Assembly: GCF_025766255.1 (NCBI RefSeq)
Contig: NW_026516822.1
Span: 1 to 64,000 of the forward strand
DNA length: 64,000 nucleotides
Direction: 5' to 3'
Source: Zychaea mexicana
Taxonomy: Eukaryota > Mucoromycota > Mucoromycetes > Mucorales > Lichtheimiaceae
The translations under genes were made by a program, and so were the position numbers. Below, one piece after another: positions 25,132-36,235 of this stretch (positions are counted from its first letter, which is position 1; every line of letters begins with the position of its first letter). The notes under the pieces were generated by a model. That model saw only the letters and a list, made by a program, of their open reading frames with translations, searched no databases and was not told the origin of the DNA.

Positions 25132-25894
25132 GGTTGTCGATAAAGGATTAACGAACAGACCCAGTGATGTTACTCATGAAAATTTGAATTTCCGTCACTA
25201 GGTTCTGAGCTTTGGCCTCAGCTTTTACAGAAAATATAATACACAGAGTAGAGAAAATAATAGTACAGTAGCTTGCCGATGACTTTACTAAAATGAGTTC
25301 TTCTGTCAGAACAGCTATATAGCTACCGCCATTACTGGGACTTGTTTCCTTCATGAGAAAGGACGACGGTGCCGCGGCCACCGGCATGTATAAAACGGTC
25401 AAGAAGGCAGGTGATGACGAGGAGGATTGGATAGAAGCTAGATGACTAATAGAGATGGTGTCAAAAAATGTATGTAAAACCGGGTGATGATGCAGGGTTT
25501 AATATTCAGTGGCGACAATGCAGCGCTGTTACACTGGAAGACTTGCTGATCGAATGATAAAGAGTAATTCAAACTGCTCCGAGTCTGCCGTTTAATAAGA
25601 AGCCGTTAACTACATTCTGCGAGAGCTTATAATATGTCTGGGTCAACATCGACAACAACATATAGACAGCACTGAAGCATGCCCACCTTTTCTTTAAAAA
25701 AAGCTTGGATGAGCTAATGATTATTCAGGATACGCTAATTCTAAAGTAGCAAATTGAGCGTGAGACGATCGATACTTGTGAATGAAAACATTCTCAAAAA
25801 ATGTAGCAAACTGGTCATAAGTCTTTCTGATACAGCAAGCAATTGAAAGTAATATTTATTTCCAGAGCGAAACTTTATTCCTCTATTACACGAT
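25132..25894. other. intergenic, BRE1 promoter
   Basis: About 760 bp between the 3' end of the TCP11-family gene and the BRE1 start, both on the minus strand. No other coding or RNA feature recognised. Confidence 0.55.
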
Positions 25895-28202
25895 CTAGTC
25901 AAGGAGCTGATTTATTGTCTTTTCATACCACTGACCATGGATACAATAATTATAGTCTACTAGAGCTGCAAATCGAACGCACAACTTCTCCAATGGTTCT
26001 CGTACATGGACCAACCCATAGCTTTGCAGGGCGGTATCTGTAGTTTTTCGCTTAGTGCTGATATACGCCTTAATCACTGATGACACTCTACGTGCCAAGA
26101 GTGAATATATGGCATCTGTATGGGATAGTGTCTTATCAACCATGGCATGAATCATTTCACTAGTTTCTTTGTCATCCATCTTGTTCGTGCTTGCGCTATG
26201 GATCTCAGCCGCAAGATGCTGTACCGTCGTACCGGGTTGAGCCAGCAAAACAAATAGTTTCTGGGCTAGTTCACCATGGCACTGTTGGGGAACACCGAAA
26301 TTGCGCGCCAGCATCAATAGAGCTGCGACAATTGTAATTGCTTGTGCTTCATTTTGATATTCTTGCAGCCGGCCGGTATCAAGGCGCAGTGTTTCCGGAC
26401 ATGGAGAAGAGTTAATCAGCTCAGAAGACATGATTAATGAGGTAACAGCTTCTACGTACACTTCTTGACGCGAAAGCAAGTTACTGTCGCATGGTATACC
26501 CTCTGGATTGCGCTGAGACGCCGTTTCTTGTAAACGAGTCGCAGCTTCACCAAGCCAGGCCTTCGTCTTTGGTAGTTCCGTCAGGCCTTGCTCCTTTATC
26601 GTCTCTGCAAATTTGTTACGGCCATACTCGACAGCGATAGGTAAAAGGCGAGGTCGGAGCGAGCGCAGCTGATGATTTGCAAGATCGAGTGTCATGTCTT
26701 GTAAAAGGTCGAAAATAAGGCGAAGTTTCGTGACGTTGTGGCTGCTATTGCTGCCACCAGTGAAATACCGGATTTCTCGGACAGCATTATCTCGAACGCT
26801 TGCACAGGATCGCTGGATCGCATCCAAGATGAACTCAATTATCTTGTCAAAGTCAAAGACATTCTGCTCGAGCTGCTGTTTGATCAATACCAAGTCGATT
26901 CCTTCGTTCAGTTCGGATTTGGTTGATGGATTAACAAGATTAGATAATCGCTAATATATTGATAGCTTTGCATTAATAAACTAGCTAATTATAGATCTTG
27001 CGTATTGAGTAATTAATATGTATGAAAAAATGCTTACATCACGGATCTCAGCAAAAAGTGGTGGTATGGCGTCGTTTGCGTCACCGTTCTCCAAATCTTG
27101 AGCAAGTTTATCAAAATACGCCCTCGTTGCAATATCCGCTACTTGGCGTTCGACAGACTCTTGTGGTGTCTGCCTCTGAAGTTTGAAATCTGGATCCAGA
27201 ATTATCTCGTGTGCTAATCGCTCGTTTGTGAGCGCAGTTACTGATGGTACTGCAGTTTCGTTCATCATATGTTGTGCACGCTCATTGTTATCTTGTGCTG
27301 AATCATTTGACGGCCTGTACTTGTCTTCGTCGTCTGATATAGGTGGCGTTGGTGCTGATGCGACCGGTGATGATGCTACAGCTGTCACTTTTTGGTTTAT
27401 TCGCTCCAGCGCTGTGCCGTCGATGGATATGATTTTTTGCTCAAGCTGTTTTAGCTGGCACTCGATCTCGTCGCATGCGTCGTCCGTCTCTGCAACATCG
27501 TACGCTTTACGTCTCAGGGTGTCTCGAATTTGTTGTAGCTCTTGATAATGGGCAATCATGCCGCATAACAACTGCTCTTTATCATTAGAGAGCCAGTTCT
27601 GGAATACGTTGACGTAGCTCGTCCAGAACGTACGCATTTTTGTGAGTGATGGTCGTCCTGCCGCATTTTCCGCATTGACCCAACCCTCAAAGTTGACAAG
27701 AAGCCGTTTGGCAGCTGCTCTCAAAAGCTTATAGAATGAAGGCAGTGACACAAAATGAGAACCCAACTTAGCGGCTGTACAAAGACGCTATGCATATGAA
27801 TAGAAGTCATACCTTTCGCTGAGCAATCGTTGCTTCTTGTAGTATAGCACTCGGGCATGTAAGTATAACGTAAGCCGTCAAAAATACTCGTGCACGCCTG
27901 TGACGTTGACTTGTGTCTTTAGGTGCTGATAGAAACGTTTCCAGAACAGCTGCTGCAGTTGATATTGCATTTGGTTGAGATATGAGCTTGGAAAGGCTAT
28001 CAAAATCGATCCATGTCGAACGATCAGAAACCCGTGGAAGTTCGGTTCGATAAAACGCCTCGACTACTGATTTATCAATTTTAGGACCGGATTCTCCTTC
28101 TTTCAGATTGCAGTTGCCATCGTGTGCTTTGGATATGTCGCTACTGCCTCGCTTGTTACTACAGCGTGTAGAGTGTTCTATTGTTTGGTTACAATTATTC
28201 AT
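25895..28202 (-). CDS. SOK1: TCP11/Sok1 family protein
   Basis: Family of yeast Sok1, a multicopy suppressor of loss of protein kinase A, and of mammalian TCP11; biochemical role unknown. Three exons: 27813-28202, 27038-27766 and 25895-26950, giving 724 residues. Visible family features are the N-terminal VVEAFYRTELPRV segment, a helical region around SYVNVFQNWLSNDKEQLL, the conserved AHEIILDPDFKLQ motif, and the C-terminal all-helical block containing FDFDKIIEFILDAIQRSCA. Acidic, serine-rich linkers lie around residues 255-290. The acceptor of exon 2 is placed at the second AG (before LGSHFV) because the first breaks frame. It is divergent from MRP51. Family placement is strong; the gene symbol is by homology only. 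Confidence 0.85.
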
Positions 28203-28975
28203 TGCGTGATAACAATAATAGTATAAACTTAAAATGAAAAGAAATCATCAGCAATGGCTATCACTTTACCATTTGATATAACATAAAGAATATGAGCTCG
28301 GTCAAAGGTATTTGACAACAAACAAACAACCGGCTATTTACAATTGAGAAACAAGATCGCAATTTATTGCATTTACGAAAAAACCTTTCCGTTATGTACA
28401 CTAATAGAGCAGACATACATTGATATGTGATGTGATTTTCTGGACATCACACGGGACATACCGATGCTCCTGCTGTAAAATCACAACCCACTGGCGATTC
28501 GAGCTAAAGCCCATTGCTCTAGAATAGTAGTAACAAACAAATACGCTGTAATTTCTATGAGGTTTTTAGACGCACCGTAAATTTGTTACCGGAATACATC
28601 TGCCACATTCGATATGAAAAGTGTGGGACGTTCCTCGTTTGTATGACCACAGAGTGTCCTGCTTCATTTGGACTGTATCGTCTTATCGCCTTCCATATGT
28701 GAATACAACGTACTTTGAGTTTTTCAAAATAACAAGAGCCAACAGAGCTACGATGCAACAATGATGATAGCTTATCGAATATCAAAAACGAAAATGATGA
28801 GAATGGCAAGTTGATACAATGAAGAAGCTGAACATGTCGCCTTTGACAGAAGGGCAGAAGCAACTACCAATTTTGGTAAAAACGTCACAACAATATTTTC
28901 GGCGCTGCTGAACTCGCGAGGGTGGAACGGTTTGTTGCGCGATATCCAACCAAACAAAAAAAAATATCAACAATA
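28203..28975. other. divergent promoter region, no gene seen
   Basis: A 770-bp gap between the divergent TCP11-family and MRP51 genes. Minus-strand frames at 28555-29060 overlap each other and the MRP51 5' end and show no domain. Confidence 0.55.
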
Positions 28976-29887
28976 ATGGAGAAATCCTTTGCAGGTTTAC
29001 TGCGTAACTCGCGATTAGCAAGCTATGATCGCAAATTAGGACAAGTATACGAAGTATCAAGAAAGAACCAGAAGAAGGGCAACTGGGGCTTAAAGCGCAA
29101 CCTACCGAGTGTCATTCGTACCCCTTTTGTGACGATCGGTGATCTCGACACAGCCGAACACCAAACGCCATGGCAGTCTGGCACCAGCAAAGTCATGTTT
29201 GTTCGTCGATGGAAAGAGAATTTCCCCAACTCCAGAAGGCCTGCACCACGACCTGAACACGTCGATCACAACGTTGCATTAATGACGCCTGCTGATTTCA
29301 AACGCTTTGTTAAATCTGCCTCTAAACGTGCACCACAGTTCCAGCAAGAAATTAAAGACAAAAAGTTAAAACCGGAACAAGTCTACGAATACCTGGGCGC
29401 TACATTCAGCGACACACCTTCTACGAGCGTTGTCGGTCCTACATACAGCGAGCACGATGTCGGTATGAACTATCCAGTCGAGGGACGATTCCTCAATGTT
29501 GATCGACAAGGTTATGCCGTCGGTGTTGCTGGCATTGTTGCACTGTGCCAGAAGCGATACATGGACACTGTAAGATACCACGGTGACCGACGGCAACGGG
29601 TATTCTATGTCGAAGATGCTTCTATAGATGCTCAAGGACGACCTGCTGTCATGGTACGACCGAACCAGCCTGGATCTTCGTCTATCCCTGCCATCTTGGG
29701 CACAAATGAACGGTACACAGCCGGCTCAATGAACGCTAGCGATATGTTCAACACCTCACGATCCCGAACCCGCAACAACCCACCACGCGAAGAAAGACCT
29801 GATAACTCTCAAGAAAACCCGCACCACGAAGTGCTTATGGAGCAGTTCAATGTGCTAAAGAATTTGGAAAAGAAGAAGGATGAATAA
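28976..29887 (+). CDS. MRP51: Mitochondrial small-subunit ribosomal protein Mrp51 (bS1m)
   Basis: Component of the mitochondrial small ribosomal subunit, in yeast also needed for translation of mitochondrial mRNAs via 5' leaders. Single exon, 303 residues. Diagnostic N-terminal motifs are SFAGLLRNSRLASYD, GQVY, NWGLKRNLP, and LDTAEHQTPWQSG followed by FVRRWKENFP. Later PVEGRFLNVDRQGYAVGVAGIVA is also family-like. The start is the first ATG (28976), followed by a basic, weakly amphipathic N-terminus that could serve in import. The C-terminal ~60 residues are polar and end in EKKKDE. The upstream in-frame GTG at 28922 is not used, since translation in eukaryotes starts at ATG and conservation begins after it. 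Confidence 0.9.
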   Translation: MEKSFAGLLRNSRLASYDRKLGQVYEVSRKNQKKGNWGLKRNLPSVIRTPFVTIGDLDTAEHQTPWQSGTSKVMFVRRWKENFPNSRRPAPRPEHVDHNVALMTPADFKRFVKSASKRAPQFQQEIKDKKLKPEQVYEYLGATFSDTPSTSVVGPTYSEHDVGMNYPVEGRFLNVDRQGYAVGVAGIVALCQKRYMDTVRYHGDRRQRVFYVEDASIDAQGRPAVMVRPNQPGSSSIPAILGTNERYTAGSMNASDMFNTSRSRTRNNPPREERPDNSQENPHHEVLMEQFNVLKNLEKKKDE

Positions 29888-30005
29888 ATGTTTCGCATAT
29901 TAGAATCATACAGTATATAATTTACATAAGGTTATGGTAACCCATCTACTAGTGGACAACCAGCTTTGAACAGTGATGGAAAAACAGGGTATATTGGCTA
30001 AAACA

Positions 30006-31404
30006 TCAAACTCCAACTTGTGTTTGAGTTATGACAAACGAATTCCAGCGTCCGGCATAGCAGTCGACAGCTAACCCACTGTAGGCTGTGCATAGTCGAA
30101 ACACGTCGTCGTATGGGGAATCCATGGTATCAGTAGATGTAGTTCGACCTAGTTGTTTGTACTGATCTAAGTGATTTCACAGTTAGGTTATGGATCAACT
30201 TTTGTCTTATGTGTATGCACTTACTGCTCCCGCATGTCCATATTCTCCCGTGATCTATTCTACGAGGTCAAGAACGATCGAAAATTTCACTTTTGTTCCT
30301 GTGAATAATTTTAGGTGCTCACCTACCGTCCAATGCCATCGTATGGTTTGCTCCGCATACAACCTTTACAACATGCACTTCAGCAGTTTCATTGTTGTCA
30401 TCTCTAAAGTCTGCCAATCGAATTACGTCGTCGTCATTGTCGTCGCCGCCGCCATGACCATCATTATCCTTGCTTCCTGATCCCCAACCTAGACGACCGC
30501 CTTTTCGCCAGCCAAAAGTGTATAGCTCACCGTCCAATACAACCGCAGAATGGAATGGACTACAAGCAATACTAGCGCTTTGAGCGATTATTCCGCTGAA
30601 AAAATCGATTGGAACACACGCATCATCTTCGCCTTGTATTGTTGTATCAAATCCAAGTTGAGAATATCGGTTGGATCCCAGCGCATAGATCGGGTTAAAT
30701 CCTTCTGTGGTATAGAAGAGTATATGAGAAAATGAAACGGCCATGGCTTGTATTTGTGGAAGATGAGTGAGTCTGCTAGCAGTACTAAACGTGGTGCTGT
30801 CCTCTTTCTGTTTCTGATAGCAATCAACGTAACCATTTTCTATATCCAACAAGTTGCTGGTCAGCATATACGTACTAAATTGTCTTTAGAATTCTGTACC
30901 TGTAAGCACGTATATCGCATCATGACTCTCGCAATAGTCAGCATCCTTGGCACTTGTCGTGAGCAGCTTCTTGGAAGCGCCGGCGCCGTCTTTAGAGCCG
31001 AAATAATAATGCCATACAGAACCACCCTGATCTATAACACCAACCCATCCATGTCCCATAGGGCCAAAGATGCGTTTGATAGCTCTGTTATCCCATAGTT
31101 TCAGTTCATTGTCTTGGTTCTCCGGTGTCCATCCCCAAATTTCAAGTCGATCGCCATCTATAACATAATAGAGGACGTAAAGCAGAAAAGTTTGATTAGG
31201 CGATTTGCTTTTTATTTTTTAAAAGATCTAGGCTTTTATCATACCTTTTGCAATTATAGTGGTTTCCCACGTCGGAAGAAGGACTTTGTCAACGGCGATG
31301 TGTTTATGACTGTCAATAGATTCGTCATCACTGGTAGGGGCGGTTTGGCTAAACGCGTTGAATCCGAAACTGAATAGTGAACGCGTTAAAGAAGTGGTAG
31401 TCAT
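30006..31404 (-). CDS. RCC1-repeat (beta-propeller) protein
   Basis: Five exons: 31245-31404, 30900-31157, 30323-30839, 30225-30259 and 30006-30166, giving 376 residues. RCC1 repeats are recognisable as LEIWGWTPENQ, ALGSNRYSQLG, ELYTFGWRKGGRLGWG, VVCGANHTMALDGR and IWTCGSNQYKQLG. This gives the spaced GxNxxxQLG pattern of a seven-bladed propeller, probably a single one. A Gly/Asp-rich loop (GGGDDNDDD) interrupts one blade. The 35-nt fourth exon is required to complete a repeat across DGR|IDHGRIW. The 60-nt intron before exon 3 uses the AG at 30840-30841, which alone keeps frame and joins VLT to ENGYVDCY. The nearest animal analogue is RCCD1 or similar; specific partner unknown. No signal peptide. 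Probably not the essential Ran-GEF, which is longer and more regular. Confidence 0.82.
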
Positions 31405-33891
31405 AGAAAGTGTAGGGGTCCAGTGGCACCACTGCTTTTTTTTGTAAGACAGTTTCTTTTTTATTTGTGGGCGGTGGGGGGGGAGTGAGTATTGAGGATA
31501 AAGGGGGGGGGTGGTGCGATCGGAAGGAAAATGCACATGACAACATCGATCGTAACAAAGCAATAAACGGAGGCAGTAGAAAAAAAAAGGGCTATCAGTA
31601 TACTTCTGATGATGTGCTACTGTAACATTGTGTGTGTGTGTGTGTGTGTATCGCGTATCAGACAAAGCTTTGAACCCGCGATTGTATCACTTGCTTGGCA
31701 TAATATTTGGAGATGGCGACGACGACGATAATAGTAATAAACAACACAATGACAGGTTCAGGCCATTCGTCGGTTCGTCGTGAGCAGGATGTGTGTGTGA
31801 AGTTGTTTGGATGCAGGACATCGAGACATTACTGAAGATGGTATGAATGACGAAGAATGTCTACCGCATGCTCTTTTTCTTCTTCTTCTAATTGCCTGCT
31901 GCTGCAGGAGCAGGAGGCCAAGGTATAATAAGAATGAGCATGATGACTGTTTGCTTATTTAGTGCCTTTTGGTGTCACGCTTTCTCACAGTATGGTTCCT
32001 GTTGAAAACGAGTAGACGCATGACTGTCACTGGCAGTAAAAAAGAATTATTCAAAAATAAAGCTGATCTTCGCTGCTGCAAAGGCTAACGCGAGATGTTT
32101 AGCCTACAAAATGTGCGTGCATTTGTTTATAGGCTGAAGCTTGTTAGCAGTGATTTAGTGTGTGATCCCGTGCATGAGCTTTTAAATCACTTGGCGAAAG
32201 ACAAAATAGTCGGGGGAGGGGTGGGGGGTTACTTGGCAGAGAAAGGGAGCCCGCGTTCTTCATTAACAATGCAAGGAAACCCATTGTAAGCAATTCAGCT
32301 GCTGTTATGTTCTAGTGCAATCCTGGCTGGAAAGTAAAGCACAACAGACAGCCCGATATGGTTTAGCTGCATTTGCATTGTACAAGGCATCCGGCAATCA
32401 CTAAGATGCTCTCTCTCTCTTCTCTCTCTCTCCATTGATACCAATGACACGACTTTGTTAAGTGAGGCCACTTCAATGTACACAAAAGCTTGTCAAACCA
32501 CCATTTTAGCGTCGCAGGTGATGCCCTTCCGTTCCCACAATGGCGGATTCTATAGCCTCCTATACTTGATACATTCGATGGTCCTAAGGAAAGACCGCAG
32601 CAAAAAGATATGAAAAAGGGTTGGGGGGTGGGTGGGGGACTGCTTTGGGGGTGACGAACAAGATGGAAAGACAGTCTAACCTATTTCCATGATTCCAGTA
32701 CGTCAAATGCACTTTGTTGTTCTGCTTGCACATATTTGTTTGTTGCCTAGCACTGCCAATAACAAACATCTATAGCAACGGTGTAGATGTGTGTACAACC
32801 GATAAGCTACGAATCTTGTTGCATGGTGATGGACATTAAGTGTTATCTAAGCAACCGTTGTCATCATCTACTGTGTATCACAAAGTACCCACGGGCCAGT
32901 CTCTATGCAACGTTGGGTTCCCATTGGCAACGTCCTACCATTGCCTCCTAGACATGCTCTGGATCCTGCCGCCAAACATGTTCAGAAGAGCAAAGAGGTG
33001 GTGTGGTGGTGCAGCTCTCATAATATGATAAGCTTTCTTTAAATGACAGCAGTGGCAGTTCAACGTGCAGCCACTGCCATTTGTATGTGCTTGGTACTGC
33101 AGTTGCGTTAATTAGAAAATTCAACGTTTATCGTTGCTCTCGTACTATTTTGAAAATCTAGCGAGTAGCTGCGAATCACCCACAGAATATGAGATCAGCA
33201 TTGTCAAGTTCATGTGCTTATAGATTGTTCCATCACCTTGTTTTTCAAAGAAAGACGTCGTATGATAAAGAACAGCGACCCAGGTGTGCGATTAGCGGCG
33301 ACATCCTATTTGAACAATCGAGAAACTTCCAGACGGGTTCCCAAAAAAGAAGATTGATCGCGACAGAAGAAAGACGACCGATCATAATACGACTTTCTTT
33401 TCTTATAGTTTGTAGGCCCCCCCCCAAAAAAAAAAAATAAAATAAAATAAAATTCGTCAAGGAGTAAACAATCCATCAATAGCTAGATGCTATTTCGGGA
33501 CTAGCACTCTTTCCCTCCGAGCCTTACACACATATCAGTAGTCCTTTCTTTCGAAATAATACATGGCAAGAAAAAAAAAACAGTTCTGAAATGACGTAAG
33601 TAAAACCAGCGCCAACAACGGAACAATGCGCAACACATATACAGCAAGTTAAAAAAACTTTATCCTGGGTCGATCATATAAAAAGAATGCATCTCACCAG
33701 TCTTTGTGTCTTCCCTCTTTTCTCCTTCCATTCTCATACGACTTATAATATAAGGACTAGAAAAAAAGCTACAACTCTTCTTTACGTGCAAATTGCCCTT
33801 GCTGGCATACCGAACCTACACTACCACTTCACACCCGCAAAAGATTAACTACGACGAATAAGCCAACTTTATAACAACATATCAGCACACT
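31405..33891. other. 2.5 kb intergenic region
   Basis: Divergent gap between the RCC1-repeat and SAM/HMG genes. It holds a (GT)n run at 31630-31649, G-rich patches near 31470-31510 and 32210-32230, and TC-rich tracts near 32410-32433. Short frames (32095-32289, 33189-33440) show no domain. No RNA gene recognised. Confidence 0.5.
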
Positions 33892-35873
33892 ATGCAAGAA
33901 ACCGCCATTCTATATGATCCGAACGACTCTGGCCATATTGAAGTCAGAGACTTATTAAACCGTTGCAAAATTCCGCAGTATTTGGAACACTTTCTTAATG
34001 AAGGATTCGACTCTCTGAAATCGGTACGACACAACGAGCAATATGAACGAAATAAACTACAAAAAACGTGAAAGTGTTGTCTTGAACTGCCCAAATATAG
34101 CATTATTCATTGACGTTTTCCGTTATTTATTATAAACGATGAATTGCACCGTTAGCTATGCGAAGTGAGCGAAGACGACATGATCGCCATGAAGGTTAAG
34201 CGTGGTCACCGCAGGGTATGTACGTCATATCGGATATTGGGTTAACCAAACTCGGGGACCCCGTTCTCGATTAGGCTTAGTTGCCTATCACTTATTTTTA
34301 AGGTTTAGACTATTCACACACACGCACACACACAATGCTGTGTTTATTATTATAGCTAATACAGCGCGAAATCGCAACATTAAAGGGGATCCCGCGCCAT
34401 GAACCATTATGGATAAGTCGAAGCGGTGCTGTCGCCAACTCCCGTTCCAACGGTAACTCGATTGATACATCATTTTTTTCTCAGACTTTTTTTTTTCTAC
34501 CTTGGTAAAGCAAATTATCTTACAGATACTATCTTACTCAGTGCCTCTTCTCTCGCAAGCTACAACCACAACGTCGAGTGACAGCAGCAGCACAAGTCGT
34601 CAAGCGAGCGGGGGCAACATCACTTCAGCAACAAACTCGAGCGGCCGTTTGCAGCAAACAGGTAACACCACAGCAACCTCGGTTTCTGATCAACAAAGCA
34701 ACAAGCCGCATCACCATCACCGGTCGACCATTCGTACCATTGGCGATCTGCCGACCAACAAGGGCAGTGATTCCTCAAATGACGATTCTGCAACCACGAC
34801 AACCATGGGCTATCAGACCATGTTGCCACCCAAACGACGGTATCGCCGACATCCCAAACCGGATCGAAACGCTCCCGTCAAACCCCCGTCTGCGTATGTC
34901 ATGTTTTCCAATGATCTGCGCGCCGAGCTCAAACAGCAGAACTTGACGTTTGCACAACTTGCTAAAATTGCTGGTGAGCGATGGAAAGCACTAAGTGCAA
35001 CGGGGAAGTCCCGGTACGAGACAACTGCAACAGAGGCTAAAAATGCATACCTTGTCTCACTTAACCAGTATCGCCAAACGCCTGAATTTAAGGTACACCA
35101 TCAAAAAATCGTCTTTCTATTATTCTTTTTTGTAGCAGGTTTAATACACGAGCAACTCCTACGTCCACTACAATACGAGTATATAAGCTTACTCAATACG
35201 AAACGTTTCTCTCAGCGGTACCAAGAATATCTCAGCGATTTTCGGGCAAAGCATGGACCGTATAGGATCACCGGAGGGGCGAGGAAAAGGTTTAAGGCCA
35301 TCGGATCTCCCGGAAGGTACGTGCTCTTATTTCTTGTCCATAAACAACTGGAATATCTCAAGTATGTACACTTATGTTTTTCTTCGCTTTCCCGCGGTCT
35401 TAGTGGTAGCATGGCCGATTCTAGCTCGAACGGTAACAGCAATGGACTCGGAAGTTCTTCAGGTAGTAGCGGAGGATCAGCTGACGGTTATTATTACGAC
35501 AGCAATGGCAACGATGCACCGGAACAAACAAAACTGCCAAATGCTGCTGCTGATGAAAATGATGACTCTGCTGTGGTTCGTGGGTTTTTCATACAAGATG
35601 AGAACAACAACAAGTCCAGCAATGATTCCTGGCCTGAAGATATTCATGATTCTATTGCTAGTTTCACCACACTCGCCTTCCAGTCATCTATGACAACCCG
35701 GTTACAGTCAACGACAACCGACCCCGAAGTTACCCCTGAACCAGACAAAGTTATTCATGGTAAGTTACCATTGCTGTCATTGCTTTTAAGTTAAAACCGA
35801 GAACTCGGTCGACTTTAATTAAATCTCGTCTCTCTTTTTTTTTTTTTTTGCTATGTTGTATCTAGACTCGTGA
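33892..35873 (+). CDS. SAM-domain plus HMG-box protein
   Basis: Probable nuclear DNA-binding regulator. Seven exons: 33892-34023, 34156-34215, 34356-34452, 34560-35092, 35216-35316, 35404-35759 and 35866-35873, giving 428 residues. Residues ~8-75 form a sterile-alpha-motif domain (VRDLLNRCKIPQYLEHF, FDSLKSLCEVSEDDM, RGHRRLIQREIATLKGIPR). A Ser/Thr/Asn/His-rich linker leads to a basic patch (KRRYRRHPKPD) and an HMG box at ~200-275 (APVKPPSAYVMFSNDLR, LAKIAGERWKALS, YETTATEAKNAY). Exon 5 continues with YQEYLSDFRAKHG. The C-terminal third is acidic and Ser/Gly/Asn-rich, possibly an activation region. The last exon codes only two residues and the stop. The HMG box resembles general fungal boxes; there is no evidence it is the mating-type SexM/SexP gene. 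Exact targets unknown. Confidence 0.85.
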
Positions 35874-36235
35874 ATGATGCATCAACAACGGTAACACTCC
35901 GGTTCCCAACACTAACCACTCCCCTCAACTTTTACAAAAAGCAAACGATCTTGTATCATAACCCTCCAAGTAACACTCTTTTATCTCAAAAAATTGTCCA
36001 TACCATCAAAACGTAAATTGACCACCCTACACGATAGACTCATGATCTTCACATCACATATTCCACACTTACTTCATAACTAAGGTTGCATCAATACCAG
36101 TATATAACACAGAGATATTATGTCCTATACTATATGCTTTTTTATGCCCTTTTCTTCAACTCTTTTTATATGTTCGTCATTAAAATTTTATAGGCAGGGG
36201 ATTACATATACATGTCCATATTTACCAAAGTAACA
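35874..36235. other. convergent intergenic region
   Basis: A 362-bp AT-rich gap between the 3' ends of the SAM/HMG and RhoGAP genes. No coding signal seen. Confidence 0.6.

Noticed and set aside
28480..28520. tRNA-like GATTCGAGC box
   Set aside because: No acceptor stem, anticodon arm or terminator at matching distance.
28555..29060. Overlapping minus-strand frames upstream of MRP51
   Set aside because: Three mutually overlapping frames with no domain in a divergent promoter; likely chance.
31630..31649. (GT)n as a regulatory Z-DNA element
   Set aside because: A plain microsatellite; several similar runs occur in the window without a consistent position relative to genes.
33892..35873. Mating-type (SexM/SexP) HMG gene
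   Set aside because: The neighbours are not the expected triose-phosphate transporter and RNA helicase pair, and the SAM domain is not part of Sex proteins; the nearby helicase is a different DEAH type 14 kb away.
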